DNA from: Bacteroidota bacterium
GTDB lineage: Bacteria; Bacteroidota; Bacteroidia; Bacteroidales; Bacteroidaceae
Assembly (NCBI GenBank): GCA_023458215.1
Contig: JAEXAJ010000213.1
Coordinates: 1-30,686 of the forward strand
Reading direction: 5' to 3'
Length of the DNA: 30,686 bases
Below the pieces are notes generated by a model. The model made no database searches. It was not told the origin of the DNA and was given only the letters and a program-made list of their open reading frames with translations. The stretch's first letter is position 1; every line of letters starts with the position of its first letter. Positions 7,899 to 15,720 of the stretch are shown here, piece after piece. The position numbers and the translations under genes were made by a program.

Positions 7899-9641
7899 AT
7901 GGAAAATCAGGAATTGATTAAACAGGTGACTGAGAAAGCAGAGAAATGGCTTACCCCGGCATACGATGCCGAAACTCAGGCAGAGGTAAAACGACTGTTG
8001 GAAAACCCCGATAAAACCGAATTGATAGATAGTTTTTACAGAGACTTGGAATTTGGAACAGGTGGTTTGCGTGGTATCATGGGTGTAGGTACAAACCGTA
8101 TGAATATCTATACGGTAGGAGCTGCCACACAAGGTTTGGCCAACTATTTGAACAAATGCTTTGCCGGTAAAGACCAGATTTCAGTAGTGGTAGGTTACGA
8201 CTGCCGCAACCATAGTGATCTGTATGCAAAGATCTCCGCAGATATTTTCTCTGCCAATGGTATTAAAGTGTATCTTTTTGATGATTTGCGTCCTACTCCC
8301 GAAGTATCGTTCGCTATTCGTCATTTCGGTTGCCAAAGTGGTATCAATATTACCGCAAGCCACAACCCGAGAGAGTATAACGGTTACAAGGCTTATTGGG
8401 ATGACGGTGCACAGGTACTTGCTCCGCACGATACCGCCATCATCGACGAAGTAAATAAGGTGACCGTTGCCGATATTAAATTCACCGGTAACAAGGATTT
8501 GATTCAGATTATCGGTAAAGAGATAGATAAGATTTACCTGGATATGGTTCACTCTATTTCGATTGATCCCGAAGTAATAAAGCGTCAGAAAGACCTCAAC
8601 ATTGTTTATACTCCGCTTCATGGCGCAGGCCGTGTGCTGATTCCGGATTCATTGAAAGAATGGGGATTTGAGAATGTAAACTGTGTGCCCGAGCAGATGG
8701 TAAAGGATGGTAACTTCCCGACGGTGGTATCTCCGAATCCCGAAAATGCCGAAGCCCTCTCGATGGCTATCGCCCTTGCCAAGAAGCTGAATGCTGATAT
8801 TGTAATGGCCAGCGATCCCGATGCCGACCGTGTAGGTATGGCTTGTAAGGACGATAAAGGCGAATGGGTACTTATCAACGGTAATCAGACTTGCTTGCTC
8901 TTCTTGTACTACATCATCAAGAATCGTATTGCAACGGGTAAGATGCAGTCTACGGACTTCATTGTGAAAACCATTGTAACTACCGAATTGATTAAAGCCG
9001 TTGCCGACAAGAATAAGATTGAAATGCGCGACTGTTATACCGGTTTCAAATGGATTGCCCGCGAAATCTTCCTGAGCGAAGGTAAACAGCAGTACATTGG
9101 TGGTGGTGAAGAAAGCTACGGCTTCCTGGCCGAAGATTTCGTTCGCGATAAAGATGCCGTTTCTGCTTGTTCACTGTTGGCTGAAATCTGTGCGTGGGCA
9201 AAAGATCAGGGCAAGACTCTGTATGACGTACTGATGGACATTTATGTAGAATATGGTTTCTCTAAGGAAACTACAGTAAATGTAGTGAAACCCGGTAAGA
9301 GCGGTGCAGATGAAATCAAGGCTATGATGGATAACTTCCGTGCTAACCCTCCGAAAGAAATCGGCGGTTCTCCCGTAACGCTGATTAAGGACTATAAGAC
9401 GTTGAAGACTACCGATGCTAAAGGTAATGTCAGCAATCTGGATATGCCGGAAACTTCTAACGTACTCCAGTACTTCACAGAAGACGGCACGAAGATTTCT
9501 GTACGTCCCTCGGGCACTGAACCGAAGATTAAGTTCTACATTGAAGTGAAAGGCATGATGGGTTGTTCAAAATGCTATATCAATGCAAATGCTGAAGCTG
9601 AACAGAAAGTTGAGGCTGTACGTAAATCACTCGGTATCTAA
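7899..9641 (+). CDS. Phospho-sugar mutase (phosphoglucomutase/phosphomannomutase)
   Basis: Alpha-D-phosphohexomutase superfamily, interconverting hexose 1- and 6-phosphates through a phosphoserine. 580 residues, the length of the long PgcA/PGM2-type enzymes. The four signature sites are complete: phosphoserine S154 in TASHNP; metal-binding D306, D308 and D310 in DPDADR; sugar-binding GGGEESYGF at 401-409; and phosphate-binding RPSGTEPK at 536-543. Substrate preference (glucose or mannose phosphate) cannot be read from this. It has its own -7 box and terminator and is probably monocistronic. It supplies nucleotide-sugar and glycogen precursors. Confidence 0.93.
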   Translation: MENQELIKQVTEKAEKWLTPAYDAETQAEVKRLLENPDKTELIDSFYRDLEFGTGGLRGIMGVGTNRMNIYTVGAATQGLANYLNKCFAGKDQISVVVGYDCRNHSDLYAKISADIFSANGIKVYLFDDLRPTPEVSFAIRHFGCQSGINITASHNPREYNGYKAYWDDGAQVLAPHDTAIIDEVNKVTVADIKFTGNKDLIQIIGKEIDKIYLDMVHSISIDPEVIKRQKDLNIVYTPLHGAGRVLIPDSLKEWGFENVNCVPEQMVKDGNFPTVVSPNPENAEALSMAIALAKKLNADIVMASDPDADRVGMACKDDKGEWVLINGNQTCLLFLYYIIKNRIATGKMQSTDFIVKTIVTTELIKAVADKNKIEMRDCYTGFKWIAREIFLSEGKQQYIGGGEESYGFLAEDFVRDKDAVSACSLLAEICAWAKDQGKTLYDVLMDIYVEYGFSKETTVNVVKPGKSGADEIKAMMDNFRANPPKEIGGSPVTLIKDYKTLKTTDAKGNVSNLDMPETSNVLQYFTEDGTKISVRPSGTEPKIKFYIEVKGMMGCSKCYINANAEAEQKVEAVRKSLGI

Positions 9642-9653
9642 ATGTCTTAAATT

Positions 9654-9682
9654 AAGCAGTCTTCTGTTTATAGACTGCTTTT
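9654..9682 (+). terminator. Rho-independent terminator of the mutase gene
   Basis: Arms AAGCAGTCT (9654-9662) and AGACTGCTT (9672-9680) form a 9-bp stem with a 9-base loop, followed by TTTT, 12 bases after the stop codon. Confidence 0.85.
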
Positions 9683-9708
9683 CGTAAGGATAATTAAGAA
9701 AATAATTT

Positions 9709-9749
9709 AACCGGAACAATCTTCAAAATTAATTGAGATTGTTCCGGTT
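9709..9749 (-). terminator. Terminator of kamA-ablB
   Basis: Arms AACCGGAACAATCT (9709-9722) and AGATTGTTCCGGTT (9736-9749) form a perfect 14-bp stem. On the minus strand it is followed by a T-rich tract (TTAAATTATTTTC). It lies 34 bases past the ablB stop. It may also catch plus-strand read-through. Confidence 0.8.
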
Positions 9750-9783
9750 TCTTATTGTTGATTAGTCTTGTATTTCAGTAGAA

Positions 9784-10626
9784 TCAAACATGTTTGTAGA
9801 ACACGTTCATACTTTCTATACTTCCGGCAATATTTGTATTATTGATGAGTGTCCCTGCATATTTGAAATGAAGCCTGATGAAAGTTTTGTTCATCGGCAC
9901 AGAGAGGGATCGTGCAATGGTATAAAGTGTAGTAATTCCTTGTAGCTGCATCTCGTATTCCATCATTTCCAGTAGTGAACAGGATAAATTGTGTCCTGCA
10001 TGCGCTTTGTGGGTGGCGAAGTCGGTCATTTCTGCATTCTTTGCCTGAAAATCAATCTCAGCAGAAGCAAGGGCTGCAAGTTCGTCTTTCTTGAATGCAC
10101 CAAAATACTCGACATGCCTGCCCATAGTCTCCGCAATATAAGCAGGGTCATGAATTGGGAAAGGATAACTTTTGAATGTTTCTTCATAAAGAGATGCGAT
10201 CTTTGGAATATCATTCACACTAAGTTTGCGGATGGTATATTCGGTACTAAGCAGATAGCTTTTTACATCTATCTTGTTTTGCATAAGCTGATAGAGCATT
10301 TCTAACTGACTGTCCGGGTAATCAGTAAATTGTCTGCTGGATTTCGGAAATTTTGAAATGAAGAAAGCATCTTCCTTTCCCCTATAAAAGCCTGATATAT
10401 GAGCTTCGAGGATGTATCCTTTGGACAAAAACAACGGAGCAACCTGGGCGGGAACTTTACAAAATACTTTGGAATAACCATAGCGTGCTACCAAACTTTC
10501 AATCGTTTTGAAGACAACCACTGCATCCTCCTGTACAAGTTTCATCAGATAGATACGGTCGTTCAACTTTCCATGTTGAAGGACGGAAGCTTGCCCGACC
10601 CGGATGATTTTGTCCTGCTTATTCAT
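9784..10626 (-). CDS. ablB: Beta-lysine N6-acetyltransferase
   Basis: GNAT-family enzyme that acetylates the epsilon-amino group of beta-lysine to give N-epsilon-acetyl-beta-lysine, a compatible solute. The GNAT core is in the second half (from about residue 120). It carries an acetyl-CoA-type stretch ([15 protein letters not shown]) and the family-like C-terminal ESMNVFYK. I prefer the ATG at 10626 (MNKQDKII, 280 residues) because its ATGAATAA overlaps the kamA stop by 8 bases, typical for coupled genes. The ATG at 10647 gives 287 residues and cannot be excluded. The pairing with kamA is what makes the specific function convincing. Confidence 0.88.
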   Translation of the reverse strand: MNKQDKIIRVGQASVLQHGKLNDRIYLMKLVQEDAVVVFKTIESLVARYGYSKVFCKVPAQVAPLFLSKGYILEAHISGFYRGKEDAFFISKFPKSSRQFTDYPDSQLEMLYQLMQNKIDVKSYLLSTEYTIRKLSVNDIPKIASLYEETFKSYPFPIHDPAYIAETMGRHVEYFGAFKKDELAALASAEIDFQAKNAEMTDFATHKAHAGHNLSCSLLEMMEYEMQLQGITTLYTIARSLSVPMNKTFIRLHFKYAGTLINNTNIAGSIESMNVFYKHV

Positions 10627-11926
10627 TTCTTCTTTGTATTCTTTCATTGTCTTCAGGTATTAATGATATAGTGTTATTAGCGTCAGAGAGAAGCTTTTCT
10701 ATGCCTATGGTTTCGAAGTCGTCCGAATCAGTAGATACTATTTGAAGTTTACATTTGTCACAATCATTGTTGCATATTGTTGACTGGTAGTCGTCCGGTT
10801 CGATGTAGGTGGTCATTATGCCTTCGTAATTTCTCAGAACTAATTTGTTGACCGAACGTGAAATGACGTAGTTGGGCATTATCGGAATTTTTCCGCCCCC
10901 TCCCGGTGCATCAATGACGAACGTGGGGCGTGCAAATCCGCTGGTATGTCCGATGAGGCTTTCCATGATTTCGATCCCTTTCCCTACCGGGGTTCTGAAG
11001 TGGGAGAGTCCTTCTGATAAGTCGCACTGATAGAGGTAATAAGGGCGTACTCTGTTCTGTATCAACTTATGTACGAGAGATTTCATTATTTTAGGGCAGT
11101 CGTTGATACGTGCCAGGAGAACTGACTGATTGCCCAATGGAAATCCACCGTCGGCAAGCTTTGCCAATGCCTCACGCGACGAACTTGTAACTTCGTTGGG
11201 ATGATTGAAATGCGTGTTGATCCAAAGGGGTTGATATTTCTTTAAGATCGAAATAAGCTGGTCCGTTATTCTATACGGTAGTACCACCGGCATTCTTGTT
11301 CCTATGCGCAGGACTTTAACATGAGGGATTTGGATGAGCTCAGACAAAAGCCAGTCGAGCATCTCATTGGAAAGCATCAAGGGATCGCCACCCGATAGTA
11401 AGACATCTTTGACTTGAGGAGTTCTTTTTATATATTCAATCCCTGCCTTTAGTTGAGTTTTTGAAGGGATGGAATCAATATCTCCTACCTTTCGCTTGCG
11501 TGTACAATGACGGCAGTACATGGAGCAGATATTACTGACGTGAAATAGTACGCGGTCCGGGTAGCGGTGAGTGATTCCTTCTACGGGGCTGTCTTTGTCT
11601 TCTGATAAAGGGTCCAGGTATTCCGATTTTAAAGTAATCAGCTCTTCGGGACTTCCGAACGACTGCTTGAAGACGGGATCGTCTCTATAATTCTCCCGGT
11701 GGATGAGCGAGAGATAATAAGGAGTGATAGATAGCGGGAATTTGTCGAATGTCTGTCGCAGTTGCTCAGTCTCTTGGGCGTCGAACTCTATTCCGGTCAA
11801 GTATTCGAACTGTTCGAGTGTTCTTATTGAATGACGCAATTGCCACTTCCAGTTTGTCCAATCTGATATATCGGCTTTACTATCTATTTTCTGTGTGATT
11901 TCTTGTTGTCTTTTGTTGTACACCAT
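10619..11926 (-). CDS. kamA: L-lysine 2,3-aminomutase
   Basis: Radical SAM and PLP enzyme moving the alpha-amino group of L-lysine to the beta carbon. 435 residues. The 4Fe-4S ligands are C134, C138 and C141 (CSMYCRHC), the PLP lysine is K346 in PGGGGK, and C277 plus C385, C389 and C392 fit the known zinc site. Lysine-fermenting bacteria pair kamA with kamD/kamE and further kam genes. Here the partner is ablB, so the product is more likely the osmolyte acetyl-beta-lysine than a fermentation intermediate (inference from context). A 0.3-kb leader with hairpins and a distal promoter at 12239-12269 precedes the gene. Confidence 0.96.
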   Translation of the reverse strand: MVYNKRQQEITQKIDSKADISDWTNWKWQLRHSIRTLEQFEYLTGIEFDAQETEQLRQTFDKFPLSITPYYLSLIHRENYRDDPVFKQSFGSPEELITLKSEYLDPLSEDKDSPVEGITHRYPDRVLFHVSNICSMYCRHCTRKRKVGDIDSIPSKTQLKAGIEYIKRTPQVKDVLLSGGDPLMLSNEMLDWLLSELIQIPHVKVLRIGTRMPVVLPYRITDQLISILKKYQPLWINTHFNHPNEVTSSSREALAKLADGGFPLGNQSVLLARINDCPKIMKSLVHKLIQNRVRPYYLYQCDLSEGLSHFRTPVGKGIEIMESLIGHTSGFARPTFVIDAPGGGGKIPIMPNYVISRSVNKLVLRNYEGIMTTYIEPDDYQSTICNNDCDKCKLQIVSTDSDDFETIGIEKLLSDANNTISLIPEDNERIQRRNE

Positions 11927-12518
11927 AATTGTTTTCGTTTTTTTTGATAAGGTTGATTACTCATGATTAGCTGTTTTCTCTTTTCATAAAGATAATAAGT
12001 TGGTATCGGGAGCATATCTCATGCTTCCGGCAAGGGTGAATAATATAGATTGAAAAGATTCTTAAGAATCAATTACTGACGTTACTTTTCTCGGTTTCAG
12101 AACTCTGTTCCGATTATAAATAGGATATTCATTGCTTTAAAGGCAATACATTTTGGAATAGGGAGAGAAAAATCGTATAGCGAAGTCAATAAAGACAATT
12201 CAATTTCTCAATAGTACCTAAAACTCACTTGATTTTCACAAAGTTATAAATCAAAGAGCTTAAAAACAAGTTATTGAAGATTATTTCAAGGTTCTTAACA
12301 CTCGGCAACAAGGATGATGATTCTTTATAAACGGAAGTATTAAATGAATCTGTTAAGTTTATTTGGAGTACTTTAAGCCACTTCTGAAATCCTTCCAAGT
12401 TAAATGCTGTTTTCTAAGTAACTTTCTTGAGAAAGTGATTAGAAGATTAAAAAATAATAATAATGGGTGAAAGCTCCAAGCCCGATGAACAAAGGGAGCA
12501 AAGAGAAGTTTAATATAT
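11927..12518. other. Gene-poor region upstream of kamA
   Basis: About 590 AT-rich bases without a convincing gene. Toward kamA there is a stem-loop at 12008-12028 (arms GGGAGCAT/ATGCTTCC), a perfect 14-base palindrome GATTCTTAAGAATC at 12057-12070, and a promoter at 12239-12269. Farther right are a hairpin at 12421-12436 (ACTTTC-TTGA-GAAAGT) and a short stem GCTCC/GGAGC at 12473-12499. I do not recognise a riboswitch; the conserved core of the lysine riboswitch is not apparent. Confidence 0.5.
12239..12269 (-). promoter_or_regulatory. Candidate distal promoter of kamA-ablB
   Basis: On the minus strand TTG (12269-12267), 20 bases, then TAACTTTG (12246-12239) match the Bacteroidetes -33/-7 pattern. 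Transcription would start near 12231, giving a leader of about 305 bases before kamA. Confidence 0.45.
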
Positions 12519-12620
12519 GCAGATTGCGGTTGCACGCCGATTGGTTGATGTGAATGAGAGTCGTTTCATTCGTAGTTGTTCGTTTGTAGTGCGTGTCTTC
12601 CGCAATCTGTTTTTTATTTT
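12519..12620 (+). ncRNA. Candidate rod-shaped small RNA with intrinsic terminator
   Basis: CAGATTGCGG (12520-12529) pairs perfectly with CCGCAATCTG (12600-12609), which runs straight into TTTTTTATTTT. Inside, CACGC (12533-12537) pairs with GCGTG (12591-12595), and GAATGA (12552-12557) with TCATTC (12566-12571). This gives a rod about 90 bases long with a large central bubble. The T-run exists only on the plus strand, which sets the orientation. The rod-and-bubble layout recalls 6S RNA, but it is short and I could not confirm it. A plus-strand promoter was not found; it could also be just a terminator of a longer upstream transcript. Confidence 0.4.
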
Positions 12621-12631
12621 CTTTTTAATTG

Positions 12632-12659
12632 TCAATTATCAATTATCAATTATCAATTG
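12632..12659. repeat. Four tandem copies of a 7-base repeat
   Basis: TCAATTA occurs three times in a row, followed by TCAATTG, overlapping the last codon and stop of the nudC gene. It is a simple repeat open to slippage that could change the extreme C terminus or only the 3' UTR. Confidence 0.75.
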
Positions 12660-13456
12660 CTCTCCAACCACCAGTCGATCAGTTTTCTTGCGATGCTTAG
12701 TTTGCGTGGTATTTCCGGCAGATTATCTTTCGAATAGAAGCCTGCTGCGCTGAGTTCTTCGTCTTGCAGTTTGATTTCTCCACCATCATAATCGGCAATG
12801 AAGCCTACCATCAATCCACTGGGATAGGGCCAGGGCTGATTACCGAAATAAGTGATATTCTTCACCCGTAATCCGGTTTCTTCCAAGACTTCCCGTTTTA
12901 CGCATTCTTCCAGTGTTTCGCCGGCTTCCAGAAAACCTGCTACCAGTCCGAAGAATGTTCCGCGGAAATTGCGTGCATGTACCAGCAGTATTTCGTCTCC
13001 TTTGCGTATCAGTACAATGACTGCTGTGGATACAGGTGGGTACATCTCATTTCCGCAATTGGGGCATTTCTTCATAATGGGATCTTTCTGTTCCATCCGC
13101 TCGCCGCAAACCGGGCAAAAACGACTATGTTCGTCCCAATATAGTATCTGGAATGCTTTTCCTCCTGCACGATATTCTTCTTCCGTAATATATTCGTAGG
13201 AAGCCCGTAAACCTATCATTATCCAGTCGTCACTTTCTGCGACGGGTTGTTCTATCGAAAATGCTTGTATTGGCTTGCCTGAAGGGGGGAGTATTTCATG
13301 TATAATTGCTTGGTTATTTACTTCTAAAGGAAGTTCCCCGCCGATGGGTACACTATATTGAACTTCTCCTTTTTCGTTATATCCTTTTTTCAAAAGCAGT
13401 TGGTCTTTGAAAAAGACAAAGCACTGCATGGAAGGTTTGATTTCTGTACTATCCAT
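12653..13456 (-). CDS. nudC: NudC-type NADH pyrophosphatase / NAD-decapping Nudix hydrolase
   Basis: Nudix enzyme cleaving NAD(H) to NMN(H) and AMP; NudC proteins also remove NAD caps from RNA 5' ends. 267 residues. The zinc-ribbon cysteines C114, C117, C131 and C134 (CPVCG, CPNCG) are present. The Nudix box runs from G174 (GFLEAGETLEECVKREVLEE). The NudC-specific motif is QPWPYPS at 207-213. All diagnostic elements are intact. It lies 45 bases downstream of the HU-like gene on the same strand and may share its transcript. Confidence 0.95.
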   Translation of the reverse strand: MDSTEIKPSMQCFVFFKDQLLLKKGYNEKGEVQYSVPIGGELPLEVNNQAIIHEILPPSGKPIQAFSIEQPVAESDDWIMIGLRASYEYITEEEYRAGGKAFQILYWDEHSRFCPVCGERMEQKDPIMKKCPNCGNEMYPPVSTAVIVLIRKGDEILLVHARNFRGTFFGLVAGFLEAGETLEECVKREVLEETGLRVKNITYFGNQPWPYPSGLMVGFIADYDGGEIKLQDEELSAAGFYSKDNLPEIPRKLSIARKLIDWWLESN

Positions 13457-13501
13457 TATTTATTATTAAATATGTTGTTCTAATTGGTTTATACAATCAT
13501 A

Positions 13502-14116
13502 TCACTGCATTTTTATATATACAGCCGACTTGCCCATACCACGACGACGCAAGAAACCTTGACTAATGAAATTATTCAGTTCGTTCATAGCGGCATACGG
13601 AGTCAGATTAGTTAGCTGAATGTATTCCCGTCGGGTGATACAAATGTTTATTTTGAGGAAGTCGGTCAGTCTCTCTTTCCGCTCTTCCACGGTGGAAGTA
13701 ATTTTCTTCTTTTTGCGTGACGGAGAGTGCACACGTTCTAAAACCATCTTTCTCCTGATTTCTCTTCGAAACTCGCTACTGATTCTCAGATGTACATTCT
13801 GGAAATCCACTGATTCTGATCTGATTTTTTGTTTCTCGTCATCTGTTTCCTTCAGGCATTTAAGAGAAGTGCTGAAGAATCCAAGATTGCCTACTTCTAC
13901 TATATTCCCATCAGCCAGTAGATAGCAAAGATCATCGATGATGGCGTCAAGTGCTCCGCTAAGTACGTTCTTCGGCAGGTGTTCGAAGGCGGCAACGTGC
14001 TCGATAAACTCTTTCTGAGTATAAGTTCGCTTAGGACAGATGCGGGCATGCAGTGATTTCTTGCCATCTTTCCCTTTGGGTGAGGGCGTTTCGTATAGGT
14101 CGTATTGTGCGCTCAT
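13502..14116 (-). CDS. HU-like DNA-binding protein with C-terminal extension
   Basis: 204 residues. Residues 22-125 or so fit the Bacteroidetes HU-related domain (PKRTYTQKEFIEHVAAFEH, then the helix/turn DGNIVEVGNLGFFSTSL, then a basic arm). Ordinary HU has about 90 residues. The second half has a basic stretch (RKKKKITSTVEERKE), then a helical part with TRREYIQLTNLTPYAAMNELNNF that looks like a winged or helix-turn-helix fold, ending in GFLRRRGMGKSAVYIK. It probably binds DNA as a nucleoid or regulatory protein; targets are unknown. The palindrome array upstream (14163-14294) is a plausible self-binding region. Confidence 0.75.
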   Translation of the reverse strand: MSAQYDLYETPSPKGKDGKKSLHARICPKRTYTQKEFIEHVAAFEHLPKNVLSGALDAIIDDLCYLLADGNIVEVGNLGFFSTSLKCLKETDDEKQKIRSESVDFQNVHLRISSEFRREIRRKMVLERVHSPSRKKKKITSTVEERKERLTDFLKINICITRREYIQLTNLTPYAAMNELNNFISQGFLRRRGMGKSAVYIKMQ

Positions 14117-14162
14117 AGGTTATTATTTTCTATTAATTGTTTAGCTTCGATGAATAAAAATC

Positions 14163-14294
14163 TTTCTTTAAAGAAACTATTTCTTTTCTTGCAAGAAATT
14201 ATTCGTTTGATATATGTTGTTTATTCATTCGACAACTGTTGAATAATCGTTCGACATATGTCGAATGAATAGAGAATGGCTGTCGAATGAATAA
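14163..14294. promoter_or_regulatory. Palindrome array upstream of the HU-like gene
   Basis: Four palindromes lie in about 100 bases: TTTCTTTAAAGAAA (14163-14176), TTTCTTGCAAGAAA (14185-14198), ATTCGACAACTGTTGAAT (14227-14244, two mismatched pairs) and TTCGACATATGTCGAA (14250-14265, perfect). The motif TGTCGAATGAATA, in either orientation, occurs at about 14221-14234, 14259-14270 and 14281-14293. They lie between a TATCTTTG box (minus, 14306-14313) and the ATG at 14116. They could be operators or leader hairpins. Confidence 0.6.
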
Positions 14295-14305
14295 TTCTTA
14301 GGCAA

Positions 14306-14313
14306 CAAAGATA
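14306..14313 (-). promoter_or_regulatory. -7 box for the HU-like gene
   Basis: The plus strand reads CAAAGATA, that is TATCTTTG on the minus strand, an exact Bacteroidetes -7 box. No clear -33 element. It implies a leader of about 180 bases containing the palindromes. Confidence 0.4.
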
Positions 14314-14362
14314 TAAATAATAGCATTGCGGTGGATAGTTTTTAGGGAAAGAAAAAATAGAT

Positions 14363-15568
14363 TTATGCTTTTTCCAAATTCCGTATCGAAGGTATAGTCA
14401 GCATCCATGCCGCTGCCAATACCGTGGCTACACCGCAATACAAGAAAATATTAGCTATTCCCAACGAATCGGCAATGAAACCGGTTGCAAATAATCCGAT
14501 AATGGAAGGGAACAAGCTTATACTATCAAAGAGCGAAAAGACACGTCCCAGGTATTGTGGTTTGAACTGCGTTTGCATCAACGTGGTGAAGGGGCCTGAA
14601 AAGAAAGGAACGGTAAGACCTTGTATTACGGTCAATATCGCAAAAAATAGATATCCATTTTTAGGGAGCATTCCACATAGAGCAATGGTTATGCCTATAA
14701 TAAAATAAGAATAACCAATCAGCATGACCTTGCGCATTTTAGGATTCCAAATACCTAATAAAACGCCACCTCCCAACATGCCAATTCCAAACAAAACCTC
14801 AATCAAACTGACTTGGTAAGCAGTTCCCGAAAAATTATGTAAGGTCATTAGCGGCATCAAAGCTACTATCGGCATGATGAAGAAGGTAACTAGAATTTCT
14901 ATAATCATCAGACGGCTGATACCTCTGTTCTTCATGATAACCCGAAAGCCCTCACTCATATCCTTTAAAACGCTTTTTGCCGATTTGTTTTCTTTTTTCG
15001 GATTCGGAATGAAGACGAATAACAGTGCGGTACAAGCAATGAATGCACCTGCCACATCGAGCAACATTACTATACTCATGTCGAACGAGAGCAGCAATAC
15101 GGCACCTAAAGCCGGACCTCCGATACTGCAAATGGACTGTATCGCTTGATTAACTCCTGCAATACGCATCAACTCACTTTCGGGAGCCAATAAGGGAATG
15201 GACGACTTCATAGCGGGTGTATGAAAGGCTCCACCTATCGAACGCAGTGCCAGCAATATATAGATTTGCCAGATTTCTATCGTATCGAGATAGAATAGTA
15301 AAGCAATGATTCCCGAACAAAGCGCCACGAAACTATCTGCTCCAATCATGGTCCATTTGCGGTTCCAGCGGTCTACAAAGACACCGGCAAACGGTCCTAA
15401 TAATGCTTGGGGAAGCAATGCTGCAATAGTTGCAAAAGACAACACTTCTGCCGAACCTGTTTCAAGACTAATCCATAATACAAGTGCAAATTGGGCTATC
15501 GAGCTGCTTAAGATTGAGAATAGTTGTCCGGTCCATATAATAATGAACTTCTTTTTCCAGTTAGTCAT
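14363..15568 (-). CDS. MFS transporter (macrolide-efflux-like)
   Basis: 401 residues, about twelve hydrophobic segments, starting MTNWKKKFIIIWTGQLFSILSSS. The N-terminal layout (GQ-x-S-x-x-S, ALVLWI..ETGSA, then GVFVDRWNRKW in the loop between helices 2 and 3) is that of the MefA/MFS_3 group of drug or siderophore exporters. A proton-driven exporter in the inner membrane is likely; the substrate is not predictable, and homologues are often annotated as efflux pumps without proven resistance. It is divergent from ravA and has its own promoter at 15615-15645. Confidence 0.88.
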   Translation of the reverse strand: MTNWKKKFIIIWTGQLFSILSSSIAQFALVLWISLETGSAEVLSFATIAALLPQALLGPFAGVFVDRWNRKWTMIGADSFVALCSGIIALLFYLDTIEIWQIYILLALRSIGGAFHTPAMKSSIPLLAPESELMRIAGVNQAIQSICSIGGPALGAVLLLSFDMSIVMLLDVAGAFIACTALLFVFIPNPKKENKSAKSVLKDMSEGFRVIMKNRGISRLMIIEILVTFFIMPIVALMPLMTLHNFSGTAYQVSLIEVLFGIGMLGGGVLLGIWNPKMRKVMLIGYSYFIIGITIALCGMLPKNGYLFFAILTVIQGLTVPFFSGPFTTLMQTQFKPQYLGRVFSLFDSISLFPSIIGLFATGFIADSLGIANIFLYCGVATVLAAAWMLTIPSIRNLEKA

Positions 15569-15614
15569 AACGTTTAAATTGATAATCCCGGTGAATAGCC
15601 ATAGGATGTTGATG

Positions 15615-15645
15615 CAAATTTATCAACTTTATGGAATCTACCAAA
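15615..15645 (-). promoter_or_regulatory. Promoter of the MFS transporter gene
   Basis: On the minus strand TTTG (15645-15642), 19 bases, then TAAATTTG (15622-15615) match both Bacteroidetes promoter elements with good spacing. The expected leader is about 40 bases. Confidence 0.65.
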
Positions 15646-15707
15646 CTATAAATCGGCTGAAACGTGGAATTGTTCGGTTGAACCATACATATTTCTCGTT
15701 GAATAAC

Positions 15708-15715
15708 TACCTTTG
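15708..15715 (+). promoter_or_regulatory. -7 box of ravA-viaA, almost touching the start codon
   Basis: TACCTTTG is an exact -7 box, and the ATG of ravA begins six bases after it (15721). Transcription would start at or next to the A of the ATG, so the mRNA may be leaderless. No well-spaced -33 element; TTG at 15678-15680 is too far. Confidence 0.5.
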
Positions 15716-15720
15716 CACTT

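Noticed and set aside
11927..12231. Lysine riboswitch in the kamA leader
   Set aside because: The leader length and the lysine enzyme made this attractive, but I could not find the conserved core sequences or the five-helix layout.
12517..12753. A 78-codon plus-strand frame starting in the candidate small RNA
   Set aside because: It runs through the terminator T-run and the simple repeat into the antisense of nudC, so it is not a plausible protein.
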